DNA of 64,000 nt from JAEXZL01 sp049943125 (GTDB lineage: Bacteria; Bacillota; Clostridia; Clostridiales; Clostridiaceae): NCBI RefSeq assembly GCF_049943125.1, contig NZ_CP188040.1:1-64000 (forward strand), in the 5' to 3' direction. The notes under the pieces are model-generated. The model saw nothing but the letters and a program-made list of their open reading frames with translations. It had not been told where the DNA came from and searched no databases. The position numbers were made by a program, and so were the translations under genes. Below are positions 52,636 through 60,220 of this stretch, one piece after another; position 1 is the stretch's first letter; every line of letters starts with the position of its first letter.

Positions 52636-52712
52636 TGGTGCGTCTTAAGGGATTCGAACCCCTGGCCCACGGCTTAGAAGGCCGTTGCTCTATCCAACTG
52701 AGCTAAAGACGC
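52636..52712 (-). tRNA. tRNA-Arg (TCT)
   Basis: 77 nt, CCA encoded, anticodon loop CTTCTAA. First gene of the distal unit. One of four identical copies. Confidence 0.97.
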
Positions 52713-52775
52713 ATATTGCTTTTTATAGTTTGCAGCAGATTATTAATGCTGTTTAAACCCTAGCTATTACTAAAC

Positions 52776-52804
52776 TTATTTGTGAAGAACTTAGTCACAA
52801 ATAA
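52776..52804 (-). other. Leader hairpin of the distal tRNA unit
   Basis: TTATTTGTGA and TCACAAATAA arms, perfect 10-bp stem with a nine-base loop, placed just after the -10 element. Confidence 0.6.
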
Positions 52805-52805
52805 T

Positions 52806-52834
52806 ACTTTAACATCACTAATTGCTTTTTTCAA
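52806..52834 (-). promoter_or_regulatory. Promoter of the distal tRNA unit
   Basis: The minus strand reads TTGAAA (52834-52829), a 17-base spacer, then TAAAGT (52811-52806). It would transcribe Arg-Lys-(relic)-Leu-Gly-Gly separately from the main cluster. Confidence 0.6.
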
Positions 52835-52941
52835 GTATTATTTTAAAGTTCCCTAATTCACTTTATTTTGAATATTTATAGAATATAATACACCTTCATC
52901 AAGAGCAAATTATAGAACCTATCATCAGTAATAAAGCATAA

Positions 52942-53034
52942 AAGAGCGTTGATATACTTCGTGTGATAAAAGTGTGATAAATCCGGCGAAAGACAAAATC
53001 ACATTTTATAAGCACTAGTAAAATCAACGCTCTT
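52942..53034 (-). repeat. Long inverted repeat with internal direct repeats after tRNA-Arg(TCG)
   Basis: Outer 12-bp arms AAGAGCGTTGAT (52942-52953) and ATCAACGCTCTT (53023-53034), the latter touching the tRNA 3' end. Inside is a direct repeat GTGTGATAAA (52961-52970 and 52972-52981) and, opposite, a related ATCACATTTTATAAGCAC. It may be a terminator, or the scar of an integrative element that used the tRNA as attachment site. Confidence 0.6.
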
Positions 53035-53110
53035 GGCGCACCCAGAGGGATTCGAACCCCCGACCTTCGGATTCGAAGTCCGCAACTCTATCCAGCTGAG
53101 CTATGGGTGC
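53034..53110 (-). tRNA. tRNA-Arg (TCG)
   Basis: 77 nt with GCCA end, anticodon loop CTTCGAA. Single copy in the window, lying between two hairpins (53138-53167 upstream, 52942-53034 downstream). Confidence 0.95.
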
Positions 53111-53137
53111 ATGAAATCCTTTTAAGTTAAGGTACAA

Positions 53138-53167
53138 ATAAGAGACAACTATACAGTTGTCTCTTTA
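53138..53167 (-). terminator. Terminator-like hairpin inside the tRNA cluster
   Basis: AGAGACAAC and GTTGTCTCT arms followed on the minus strand by TATTTGT, a weaker T tract than at 52178. Read-through is needed to express tRNA-Arg(TCG) unless it has its own promoter, and none is seen in the 30 bases between. Confidence 0.65.
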
Positions 53168-53241
53168 TGGAGCGGGTGATGGGAATCGAACCCACGTAGC
53201 TAGCTTGGAAGGCTAGAACTCTACCATTGAGTTACACCCGC
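53168..53241 (-). tRNA. tRNA-Gly (TCC)
   Basis: 74 nt, CCA encoded, anticodon loop CTTCCAA. Same position relative to a hairpin as the copy at 52210. Confidence 0.97.
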
Positions 53242-53246
53242 AAATA

Positions 53247-53321
53247 TGGAGCGGAAGACGAGATTCGAACTCGCAACTTTCACCTTGGCAAGGTGACACT
53301 CTACCATTGAGTCACTCCCGC
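53247..53321 (-). tRNA. tRNA-Gly (GCC), variant T-stem
   Basis: 75 nt, anticodon loop TTGCCAA. The T-stem is GCGAG/CTCGT where the other two copies have GCGGG/CCCGT, a compensated pair change; the T-loop is TTCGAAT instead of TTCAAAT. Confidence 0.97.
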
Positions 53322-53330
53322 AGATAATTT

Positions 53331-53415
53331 TGGTGCAGGTGAAGGGAGTCGAACCCCCACGCCGTTAAGCGCTAGATCCTAAGTCTAGTGCGTCTGCCAA
53401 TTCCGCCACACCTGC
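53331..53415 (-). tRNA. tRNA-Leu (TAG)
   Basis: 85 nt with long variable arm, anticodon loop CTTAGGA. The flank ATGTCCTTATCTTTAG after it also follows the copy at 52373, showing block duplication. Confidence 0.97.
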
Positions 53416-53451
53416 ATGTCCTTATCTTTAGTTTATTATGTTGTTTTTAAT

Positions 53452-53527
53452 TGGTGGCTCACCGGGGAATCGAACCCCGGACACCATGATTAAAAGTCAT
53501 GTGCTCTACCGACTGAGCTAGTGAACC
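53452..53527 (-). tRNA. tRNA-Lys (TTT)
   Basis: 76 nt, CCA encoded, anticodon loop CTTTTAA. Confidence 0.97.
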
Positions 53528-53532
53528 GCCTT

Positions 53533-53607
53533 TGGCTGGGATGGCAGGATTTGAACCTACGCATGACGGAGTCAAAGTCCGTTGCCTTACCGCTTGGCGA
53601 CATCCCA
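53533..53607 (-). tRNA. tRNA-Gln (TTG)
   Basis: 75 nt, GCCA end, anticodon loop CTTTGAC. Five bases from tRNA-Lys(TTT). Confidence 0.97.
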
Positions 53608-53616
53608 AGGCTTATA

Positions 53617-53692
53617 TGGGGTGAACGATGGGGCTCGAACCCACGACAACCAGAGCCACAATCTGGTGCTCTACCAACTGAACTACGTCCAC
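53617..53692 (-). tRNA. tRNA-His (GTG)
   Basis: 76 nt, anticodon loop TTGTGGC; an extra G before the acceptor stem (the His G-1) is encoded. The acceptor stem has one G-U pair (GTGGACG with CGTTCAC) that the copy at 54427 lacks. Confidence 0.96.
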
Positions 53693-53698
53693 CATGTA

Positions 53699-53775
53699 TG
53701 GTGCGTCTTAAGGGATTCGAACCCCTGGCCCACGGCTTAGAAGGCCGTTGCTCTATCCAACTGAGCTAAAGACGC
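53699..53775 (-). tRNA. tRNA-Arg (TCT)
   Basis: 77 nt, anticodon loop CTTCTAA, identical to the other three copies. Confidence 0.97.
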
Positions 53776-53781
53776 ATATTA

Positions 53782-53855
53782 TGGAGCGGGTGATGGGAAT
53801 CGAACCCACGTAGCTAGCTTGGAAGGCTAGAACTCTACCATTGAGTTACACCCGC
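53782..53855 (-). tRNA. tRNA-Gly (TCC)
   Basis: 74 nt, anticodon loop CTTCCAA. Confidence 0.97.
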
Positions 53856-53883
53856 AAATATCTTAAGTTTTGAGCTTGAGTAG

Positions 53884-53959
53884 TGGTCGGGATGACAGGA
53901 TTTGAACCTGCGACCTCATGCTCCCGAAGCACGCGCGCTACCATCTGCGCTACACCCCG
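53884..53959 (-). tRNA. tRNA-Pro (CGG)
   Basis: About 76 nt, anticodon loop TTCGGGA. Very similar to tRNA-Pro(TGG) at 54772, so the two probably arose by duplication and anticodon change. The acceptor has CATCCCG where the TGG copy has CACCCCG. Confidence 0.95.
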
Positions 53960-53976
53960 GTAAACTTCAAAGAAAA

Positions 53977-54053
53977 TGGTGCGTCTTAAGGGATTCGAAC
54001 CCCTGGCCCACGGCTTAGAAGGCCGTTGCTCTATCCAACTGAGCTAAAGACGC
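53977..54053 (-). tRNA. tRNA-Arg (TCT)
   Basis: 77 nt, anticodon loop CTTCTAA. Confidence 0.97.
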
Positions 54054-54059
54054 ATACTC

Positions 54060-54134
54060 TGGAGCGGAAGACGGGATTTGAACCCGCAACTTTCACCTTG
54101 GCAAGGTGACACTCTACCGTTGAGTCACTCCCGC
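54060..54134 (-). tRNA. tRNA-Gly (GCC)
   Basis: 75 nt, anticodon loop TTGCCAA; D-loop has AACGG where the other copies have AATGG. Confidence 0.97.
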
Positions 54135-54143
54135 AGAGAATAT

Positions 54144-54228
54144 TGGTGCAGGTGAAGGGAGTCGAACCCCCACGCCGTTAAGCGCTAGATCCTAAGTCTA
54201 GTGCGTCTGCCAATTCCGCCACACCTGC
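54144..54228 (-). tRNA. tRNA-Leu (TAG)
   Basis: 85 nt with long variable arm, anticodon loop CTTAGGA. Confidence 0.97.
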
Positions 54229-54267
54229 TAATATTATTCTTTGAGTTACAATCATCCTTTGTAAAAG

Positions 54268-54343
54268 TGGTGGCTCACCGGGGAATCGAACCCCGGACAC
54301 CATGATTAAAAGTCATGTGCTCTACCGACTGAGCTAGTGAACC
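54268..54343 (-). tRNA. tRNA-Lys (TTT)
   Basis: 76 nt, anticodon loop CTTTTAA. Identical to the copy at 53452, with the same five-base gap to tRNA-Gln. Confidence 0.97.
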
Positions 54344-54348
54344 GCCTT

Positions 54349-54423
54349 TGGCTGGGATGGCAGGATTTGAACCTACGCATGACGGAGTCAAAGTCCGTTG
54401 CCTTACCGCTTGGCGACATCCCA
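54349..54423 (-). tRNA. tRNA-Gln (TTG)
   Basis: 75 nt, anticodon loop CTTTGAC. Identical to the copy at 53533. Confidence 0.97.
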
Positions 54424-54426
54424 ATA

Positions 54427-54502
54427 TGGGGTGGACGATGGGACTCGAACCCACGACAACCAGAACCACAATCTGGCGCTCTACCAACTGAACTACGTCC
54501 AC
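54427..54502 (-). tRNA. tRNA-His (GTG)
   Basis: 76 nt, anticodon loop TTGTGGT; the acceptor stem is fully paired (GTGGACG with CGTCCAC). Confidence 0.96.
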
Positions 54503-54508
54503 CATGAA

Positions 54509-54584
54509 TGGTGCACCATCAGGGATTCGAACCCGGGACACCCTGATTAAGAGTCAGGTGCTCTACCAACTGAGCTAATGGTGC
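54509..54584 (-). tRNA. tRNA-Lys (CTT)
   Basis: 76 nt, anticodon loop CTCTTAA. Confidence 0.97.
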
Positions 54585-54588
54585 ATAA

Positions 54589-54665
54589 TGGTGCGTCTTA
54601 AGGGATTCGAACCCCTGGCCCACGGCTTAGAAGGCCGTTGCTCTATCCAACTGAGCTAAAGACGC
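54589..54665 (-). tRNA. tRNA-Arg (TCT)
   Basis: 77 nt, anticodon loop CTTCTAA. Confidence 0.97.
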
Positions 54666-54669
54666 ATAC

Positions 54670-54743
54670 TGGAGCGGGTGATGGGAATCGAACCCACGTA
54701 GCTAGCTTGGAAGGCTAGAACTCTACCATTGAGTTACACCCGC
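54670..54743 (-). tRNA. tRNA-Gly (TCC)
   Basis: 74 nt, anticodon loop CTTCCAA. Confidence 0.97.
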
Positions 54744-54771
54744 ATAAGTATCAACTAAAAGTTGAAGATAA

Positions 54772-54847
54772 TGGTCGGGGTGACAGGGATTGAACCTGCG
54801 ACCTCATGCTCCCAAAGCACGCGCGCTCCCATCTGCGCCACACCCCG
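54772..54847 (-). tRNA. tRNA-Pro (TGG)
   Basis: About 76 nt, anticodon loop TTTGGGA. First gene of the cluster. Confidence 0.96.
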
Positions 54848-54855
54848 CTGCACTG

Positions 54856-54919
54856 TGATTTGCTGTCCGCATCTCTCAGCGACAATGATTATTCTACACG
54901 ATATACTTTAATACGTCAA
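54856..54919 (-). promoter_or_regulatory. tRNA cluster promoter with GTCGC leader element
   Basis: The minus strand reads TTGACG (54919-54914), a 17-base spacer, then TAGAAT (54896-54891). Seven bases on is GTCGC (54883-54879), opening a 28-base element ending CAAATCA that matches rRNA leader 1 at 21 of 28 positions. Transcription should start at or next to the GTCGC. Confidence 0.8.
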
Positions 54920-54962
54920 CACCTTTTTTTAATAAAAATTATAGATTTATTATCTATTTCGT

Positions 54963-55436
54963 CTATATATTGTATATATATGGGTAGATTTCATTATTTT
55001 CACTGATTTCAATGAAACCAATGCTAGCTCTGTTTATTCTTGGAAGAGACGGGCTGCCTGGATTCATCAGCCACACCCCATCCTTTTCCTCTACTGTACT
55101 TATATGGGTATGGCCATAGAGGGCAATTCGTGCCCCTTTTTCCTTAGCCTCCTCTAAAAGCATTAAATCACCTAATTTTACTCCATGATGATGTCCATGA
55201 ACTGCATATATCTTCACTCCGGAAAGCTCTATAAGGAGCTCTTTGGCTCCAGAGGTATAATCATCACAGTTTCCTCTAACAAAATAGGTTTCACCCTTAA
55301 AGCGTTCCTTTAAATAGAGCGCATCCCTGACATTATCTCCTAAATGAATGAGAACATCAGCCCTTTCAATATAATCTAAAATATCTAACAAGGCTTTATT
55401 ATCATGATGAGTATCACTAACTACTGCAATAACCAC
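54963..55436 (-). CDS. YfcE-type metallophosphoesterase
   Basis: A 157-aa two-metal phosphodiesterase of the YfcE/MJ0936 family. All metal motifs are visible: S-D-T-H-H-D (about residues 7-12), G-D-N-V (about 34-37), G-N-C-D (about 56-59), V-H-G-H-H-H-G (about 78-84) and G-H-T-H (about 105-108). It follows rdgB after 10 bases in an rph-rdgB-yfcE order common in Firmicutes. The natural substrate is unsettled in the family; nucleotide or RNA-derived phosphodiesters fit its neighbours. Confidence 0.93.
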   Translation of the reverse strand: MVIAVVSDTHHDNKALLDILDYIERADVLIHLGDNVRDALYLKERFKGETYFVRGNCDDYTSGAKELLIELSGVKIYAVHGHHHGVKLGDLMLLEEAKEKGARIALYGHTHISTVEEKDGVWLMNPGSPSLPRINRASIGFIEISENNEIYPYIYNI

Positions 55437-55446
55437 TTTAATCCTC

Positions 55447-56064
55447 CTAAATGTTTATTTTATTACTTAGCTCCTTTTTAAGCTCCTGTAACGCTCTTCC
55501 TCTGTGACTTATAGCATTTTTATCCTCTCCCTGCATTTCTGCAAAGGTCTTATTGAATTCAGGTACATAAAAGAGAGGATCATAGCCAAAGCCACCTTCT
55601 CCTTTTAATTCTTCTATAATATAGCCATGAGACTCTCCCTCAACGGTAATAATATTATCCTTGGATATAACAAGTACTATGGCGCATACAAATTTGGCTC
55701 TTCTTTTTTCCTTTGGAACACCCTGAAGCTCTCTCAAAAGCTTTTTATTATTTTCTGCAGTATTCCCATGTTCTCCAGAATATCTAGCAGAGTATACCCC
55801 GGGAGCTCCATGGAGATAATCCACTGATAGCCCTGAATCATCAGCCATTACCATAAAATCACCTAAGTTGTTCTTTACTATATAATTATATATTTCTACT
55901 GCTTTCTTTTTAGCGTTATCTATAAAGGTATCCTTATCCTCTACAACATCTATATCTATATTTAAATCCTTGAGGGATAAAACCTCTATCTCATCATCCT
56001 TTAATATTTCTCTAATCTCCTGAAGCTTATGACTGTTATTAGTTGCCACTACTAATTTTTTCAT
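55447..56064 (-). CDS. rdgB: Non-canonical purine NTP pyrophosphatase (XTP/dITP diphosphatase)
   Basis: Removes ITP, dITP and XTP from nucleotide pools. The 205-aa protein has the family length. The N-terminal A-T-N-N-S-H-K-L-Q-E-I is at about residues 7-17, and D-D-S-G-L-S-V with the catalytic Asp is at about 74-80. A-P-G-V-Y-S-A-R-Y-S-G and G-F-G-Y-D-P-L-F-Y-V-P follow, as does S-H-R-G-R-A. The start codon directly follows the rph stop (TAG-ATG), so translation is coupled to RNase PH. Confidence 0.96.
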   Translation of the reverse strand: MKKLVVATNNSHKLQEIREILKDDEIEVLSLKDLNIDIDVVEDKDTFIDNAKKKAVEIYNYIVKNNLGDFMVMADDSGLSVDYLHGAPGVYSARYSGEHGNTAENNKKLLRELQGVPKEKRRAKFVCAIVLVISKDNIITVEGESHGYIIEELKGEGGFGYDPLFYVPEFNKTFAEMQGEDKNAISHRGRALQELKKELSNKINI

Positions 56065-56817
56065 CTATTTACTCTCCCCTGTTCCAATCCATAGACAATC
56101 CATCTTAAGGGTTTCCTTCTGGATGTTTATAAGGTTCTTTATTCCTTTCTCCCCTAAGGCTAATAAATCATTTAAATCACCTCTGGTAAATGGACTTTCT
56201 TCTCCAGTGCCTTGAAGCTCTACAAATTCCCCTTCATCAGTCATTATTATATTCATATCCACCTTTGCATTAGAATCCTCTAGATAGCACAAATCTAAAA
56301 GCTTTTCTTCTCCTATTATACCTACAGAAACAGCTGCTACAAAGCTTCTGATAGGATAGACTACAAAAGGCTGTTTCTTGTGAAGCTTATTAACAGCGTC
56401 TACCAGAGCTACAAAGGCTCCTGTGATAGAAGCAGTCCTAGTGCCTCCATCAGCCTGTATAACATCACAGTCAATCCATATTGTTCTTTCTCCTATGGCT
56501 TTTAAATCAACCACTGACCTGAGTGCTCTACCTATTAGCCTCTGTATCTCCGTGGTCCTTCCATCAAGCTTAAGTCTCCCTATGTCTCTAGGCTTTCTCA
56601 CACCAGTGGCCCTTGGAAGCATGCTGTACTCCGCTGTTATCCAACCCTCACCAGTTCCCTTTAAAAAGGGTGGAACCTTATCTTCTATAGAAGCAGTACA
56701 AATAACCTTGGTTTCTCCCATTTCCATAAGCACTGAGCCCTCTGCATATTTTGTATAGCTCCTTGTTATTTTTACCGGTCTTAAGGCATCCTGTGCCCTT
56801 CTGCCATCAACACGCAT
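56065..56817 (-). CDS. rph: Ribonuclease PH
   Basis: Phosphorolytic 3'-to-5' exonuclease that trims tRNA precursors. The 250-aa protein is of normal length. Conserved motifs are R-P-V-K-I-T-R near the N-terminus, P-R-A-T-G-V-R-K-P-R, R-L-I-G-R-A-L-R-S and the phosphate-binding G-G-T-R-T-A-S-I-T-G-A (about residues 123-133). D-L-C-Y-L-E-D-S and the E-L-Q-G-T-G-E-E segments come next. It lies 2 kb from the tRNA cluster and is read in the same direction. The GGAGG-like site GAGGAAACG precedes the ATG. Confidence 0.96.
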   Translation of the reverse strand: MRVDGRRAQDALRPVKITRSYTKYAEGSVLMEMGETKVICTASIEDKVPPFLKGTGEGWITAEYSMLPRATGVRKPRDIGRLKLDGRTTEIQRLIGRALRSVVDLKAIGERTIWIDCDVIQADGGTRTASITGAFVALVDAVNKLHKKQPFVVYPIRSFVAAVSVGIIGEEKLLDLCYLEDSNAKVDMNIIMTDEGEFVELQGTGEESPFTRGDLNDLLALGEKGIKNLINIQKETLKMDCLWIGTGESK

Positions 56818-57041
56818 AACGTTTCCTCCAATAATTCATTCTAGCTTATAAAATAAACTTATCTCTATTAAAATCATAACTACATTTTAGTACACCCTAA
56901 TCCCTACGATGTAAGTGTTGCAATAAGCCTTGTGAAATATTCACTTAAGGAGTATTATTGCTTTTATTTTTTAATATTGTGCAATAATGCCCTCTGCTCT
57001 TCATATTATATATATAAGGATTATTTAATGAGGTGAAAATT

Positions 57042-58427
57042 TTGAAATATATAGGTCCCTTTTTAAGGATGAACACTCTAAAGCCCTCAAGCCTGGAAAG
57101 CCAGCTATTCTTTTTTGCCAGGGAAGCCTTAAAGCATCTGGTATTAAAATCCCGCTGTGGGATAACCATGCATCCTAAGGTGGTTAAAAAAAACATCCCT
57201 AACATTGATATTAACATAATCAAGGATTTTTCACCACTTCTATGTGTCTACCGAAAAGCAAATCCAAAGATTATAAAGGATAAGGATTATGCTTATTGGG
57301 ACAGTAGTACCTTTAAGAAGGAAGTAGTGCCTTCTAGCTGTGCATATATGACTCTCTCTATGCTGGAGCTCTGCGATTATTATGAAAAATTCAAGGATTT
57401 AGACAACTCTCTTTATACCTTAGCAACACTATATAAGGGTATGGCCAGACAGCAGCTGGATTTCTACTCCGCTTACTTAAGAAATGAACAAGGAGTATTT
57501 ATTATTAAAAAGAATGTCTCTGACGATACCTCTGAAAAGCTCTCCTTTGAAGCAAAAGAAAGTAAGTTTAAATTTTCAGAGCAGGCTGCTATGATGACTG
57601 CCTTTTATAAGTATTATCTCGTTGACCCCAAGGAAGGTGAGCCTTATAAGAGGTTCAGTGAAGATATTTTCAATGCTTTGTGTAGATTCAGAGAAAATCT
57701 TTACGAGCAATCCTTTGAGGAGCTCAATAAAATCGCCTTTTCTCTCAATCTCTACAACAGCTACTGCAGAAATCTTTCCGTAGAATATCTCTTATTAGAT
57801 ATAATAGAGCTTATGAACAGCATGCTCTCTGAAAAACCAAAGCTTTTGGAAAAAATTAATAACTGCAGCCTATTCCTCATAAACCTTACCCTGTCTCATG
57901 AATCCTGTTCCATAGATTCCTTAAGAGAAAGAAGGGATAATCTAATGAAGGACCTTCTTTCCTTGTATGATGACAGCAGAAAAATACTTATAAAGAACCA
58001 AGATAAAAAGGATCTAAAATACTCTTCTGATGACATAATTTATTATATTATAGCTCTAATAAACACTGGCCTTATGGACGATGAAGCAGAGCTCATCACC
58101 ACAGAAATTTATAAAAATCAACTATTATTCAGCAGAATGATAACCTCCTGGCCGGAGCCTCCGTCACTAGAATCTCCTGAGAGGTACTATGGCCTTAAGA
58201 TAAATTCCGAAAATCTTATTGAGGAACAGGAATTTAAGCTTACGATGCCCATAGCCTTTGAAAATGAATATGCACCTATATTTTTAAAGGCAGTGGAATA
58301 CAATAAAAAGAAAGATATATTTACTCCTAGCAAGCTATCCTTTGATAGCACTAAAAATCTACCTACAATCTTTATGATACTATATTTTTTGAAAGAAAAT
58401 TACTACAAAAAAATGAATATTAAATAA
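57042..58427 (+). CDS. Hypothetical helical protein
   Basis: A 461-aa soluble, mostly helical protein with many Tyr, Leu and Lys residues and no signal peptide. No enzymatic motif is visible. The likely start is TTG at 57042, six bases after an AGGTG; a GTG at 57033 overlaps that site and is less likely. Typical segments are A-Y-M-T-L-S-M-L-E-L-C-D-Y-Y near residue 100 and S-W-P-E-P-P-S-L-E near 370. It ends at a strong hairpin. I do not recognise it beyond a likely clostridial conserved hypothetical. Confidence 0.8.
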   Translation: MKYIGPFLRMNTLKPSSLESQLFFFAREALKHLVLKSRCGITMHPKVVKKNIPNIDINIIKDFSPLLCVYRKANPKIIKDKDYAYWDSSTFKKEVVPSSCAYMTLSMLELCDYYEKFKDLDNSLYTLATLYKGMARQQLDFYSAYLRNEQGVFIIKKNVSDDTSEKLSFEAKESKFKFSEQAAMMTAFYKYYLVDPKEGEPYKRFSEDIFNALCRFRENLYEQSFEELNKIAFSLNLYNSYCRNLSVEYLLLDIIELMNSMLSEKPKLLEKINNCSLFLINLTLSHESCSIDSLRERRDNLMKDLLSLYDDSRKILIKNQDKKDLKYSSDDIIYYIIALINTGLMDDEAELITTEIYKNQLLFSRMITSWPEPPSLESPERYYGLKINSENLIEEQEFKLTMPIAFENEYAPIFLKAVEYNKKKDIFTPSKLSFDSTKNLPTIFMILYFLKENYYKKMNIK

Positions 58428-58439
58428 AGAACATTAAAA

Positions 58440-58476
58440 AGGCTGTCCAAAGAGTCCAAGACTCTTTGGACAGCCT
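58440..58476. terminator. Bidirectional terminator
   Basis: AGGCTGTCCAAAGAGT and ACTCTTTGGACAGCCT, a perfect 16-bp stem with a five-base loop, between convergent genes ending at 58427 and 58485. A-rich left and AT-rich right flanks. Confidence 0.92.
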
Positions 58477-58484
58477 AATATTTA

Positions 58485-60080
58485 TTAAAATTCTTCTTTA
58501 ATTCCTATATCAACAACCCTAATAGGTCTCATCATATCATGATCCTCATGCTCTAATATATGACAGTGCCATACATAATCTCCTACATGATCCTTAAACT
58601 GCATGATTACGCTACTTACCATCCCCGGTTCTGCTTTCATAGTATCCTTCCAGCCCTTTTCAAAGTCCCTTGGTGGTATTGGATCACCTATTAAGAATAG
58701 TCCCTCACCATTTAAATATCTCTCTACATCATAAGCCTGTCTTGATAATATTCTAAACTGTACAAGGTGAATATGAATAGGATGTGGAAAAGGAGTAGTA
58801 TTTATAAATTTCCACACTTCTATACTATCTAACATTGGAGTTTCCGTTACAGGATCACTCCACATCCTGCCATCTAAAAGAAGCATCGGCCTTCCATAAT
58901 GATCCTGAGAGGCGCTCAAAGGAAGTAATCTCACCCTCTCAGCCATAGCTTCATCTAAATGCTCTTCTGGATATAGCATTTCAGGTACCTTGCTCATATC
59001 TTCTCCCTTTAATCTCTTTGTAACCCTAAACTCCATGATAACCCCAAGATTCTCATCCTCGGGCTCATCGGTATTTAGAAGCTTAAACCTCTCCCCTTTA
59101 TACTTGGAGAAGTCTATCACTAGATCAATCCTCTCTGCAGGCTCCAGCTCAAAGGAATTAATTACCGCTGGATGATGAAGAAGTCCTCCATCAGTGCCTA
59201 TCTGAATGAAATCCTCTCCATTTTCGAGAGCAAAAATATATCCTCTAGTATTGGAACCATTTACTATTCTAAATCTATACTTTCTAGGCTCAACCTCCAA
59301 ATAAGGCCAAAGCTTTCCATTAACTGCAATGGTATTTCCTAAAAAGGCAGGAACTACAGAAGGAGAAACAGAAACAGGTGGGTTCGGCCCCTCAGGATAA
59401 AATAATGAGCCATCCTCCTTGAAGGTCCTATCCTGTATAAAGAGAGGTATGTCATATTCTCCTTCAGGAAGCCCCAGGGTCATCTCATTTAAATCTTTAA
59501 GAATATAGAGACCGGCAAGACCAGCATATACATTTAACCTTGTAGTACCTAAGCTGTGATCATGGTACCATAGGGTTGCGCTTGGCTGATGATTAGTATA
59601 TTTATAAACCTTATTCCTAAAGGCTTTTCCTGTAAAAGCATAATTTCTGGTATACCAGGCATCAGGAGAGCCATCACTATCAGAGGCTACATTTGCACCA
59701 TGAAGATGTACAACGGTTCTTACCTCAGGGGTTCCAATGGAGCCATGGAGAGTTTTATCCACAGGCAGGAAATGCCTAAAGGGAAGATTATTAATCCATC
59801 TTACATAGATATCTCTATCCCTTAAAGCTTCTATGGTTGGACCTGGATATATTCCACAATAACCCCAAATCCTTGTAAGAGGGAAAGCTTTATGAAAGCT
59901 GTGTCTCCCTTCCTTCATTTCTATCTCATAATAATTATCACCTTCATAAGGATTTACAGCCTTAGCTTTTGGCATAATGGGCAGCTCATCTACGAACTTT
60001 GGTATGGTAGACGGTATTGAAGGATTGACCCTTATGAGTCTTTTATCTATCGATTTACCTAATTCTTTCAAATCATTCAC
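58485..60080 (-). CDS. CotA-like multicopper oxidase (laccase family)
   Basis: Oxidises phenols or metals with reduction of O2 to water. The 531-aa protein is close to CotA of Bacillus in length and layout. Three cupredoxin domains carry the copper ligands: H-L-H-G (about residues 125-128), W-Y-H-D-H (about 171-175), H-P-I-H-I-H (about 436-441) and H-C-H-I-L-E-H-E-D-H-D-M-M (about 507-519). The last provides the type 1 Cys and His and a Met axial ligand. No signal peptide, as for spore-coat CotA. GAGGAGTGA precedes the ATG. A spore-coat pigment or oxidant-defence role is an inference. Confidence 0.95.
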   Translation of the reverse strand: MNDLKELGKSIDKRLIRVNPSIPSTIPKFVDELPIMPKAKAVNPYEGDNYYEIEMKEGRHSFHKAFPLTRIWGYCGIYPGPTIEALRDRDIYVRWINNLPFRHFLPVDKTLHGSIGTPEVRTVVHLHGANVASDSDGSPDAWYTRNYAFTGKAFRNKVYKYTNHQPSATLWYHDHSLGTTRLNVYAGLAGLYILKDLNEMTLGLPEGEYDIPLFIQDRTFKEDGSLFYPEGPNPPVSVSPSVVPAFLGNTIAVNGKLWPYLEVEPRKYRFRIVNGSNTRGYIFALENGEDFIQIGTDGGLLHHPAVINSFELEPAERIDLVIDFSKYKGERFKLLNTDEPEDENLGVIMEFRVTKRLKGEDMSKVPEMLYPEEHLDEAMAERVRLLPLSASQDHYGRPMLLLDGRMWSDPVTETPMLDSIEVWKFINTTPFPHPIHIHLVQFRILSRQAYDVERYLNGEGLFLIGDPIPPRDFEKGWKDTMKAEPGMVSSVIMQFKDHVGDYVWHCHILEHEDHDMMRPIRVVDIGIKEEF

Positions 60081-60220
60081 TCCTCACGATATCATCTAAA
60101 GTTTAAAGAATGTTTAAACCCAAAAATTCTATCATAAAACATCCTATTGTATTATATGAAGCTGATGAGTTTTAGTGATTTTTAGATTAAAAAGACTAAA
60201 AGTATATCCTTAATAAAATT

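Larger units (their letters stand above)
52713..52941 (-). other. Spacer between the two tRNA transcription units
   Basis: About 230 AT-rich bases without a gene. It holds the promoter (52806-52834) and leader hairpin (52776-52804) of the distal tRNA unit. Confidence 0.6.

Noticed and set aside
53521..54541. Open frames across the tRNA cluster (82 and 88 codons)
   Set aside because: They run through tRNA genes, and their repeats reflect tRNA T-loops.
52210..54847. Regularly spaced repeats that might suggest a CRISPR array
   Set aside because: The repeated units are tRNA genes of 74-85 nt with canonical folds and different anticodons; no cas genes are present.
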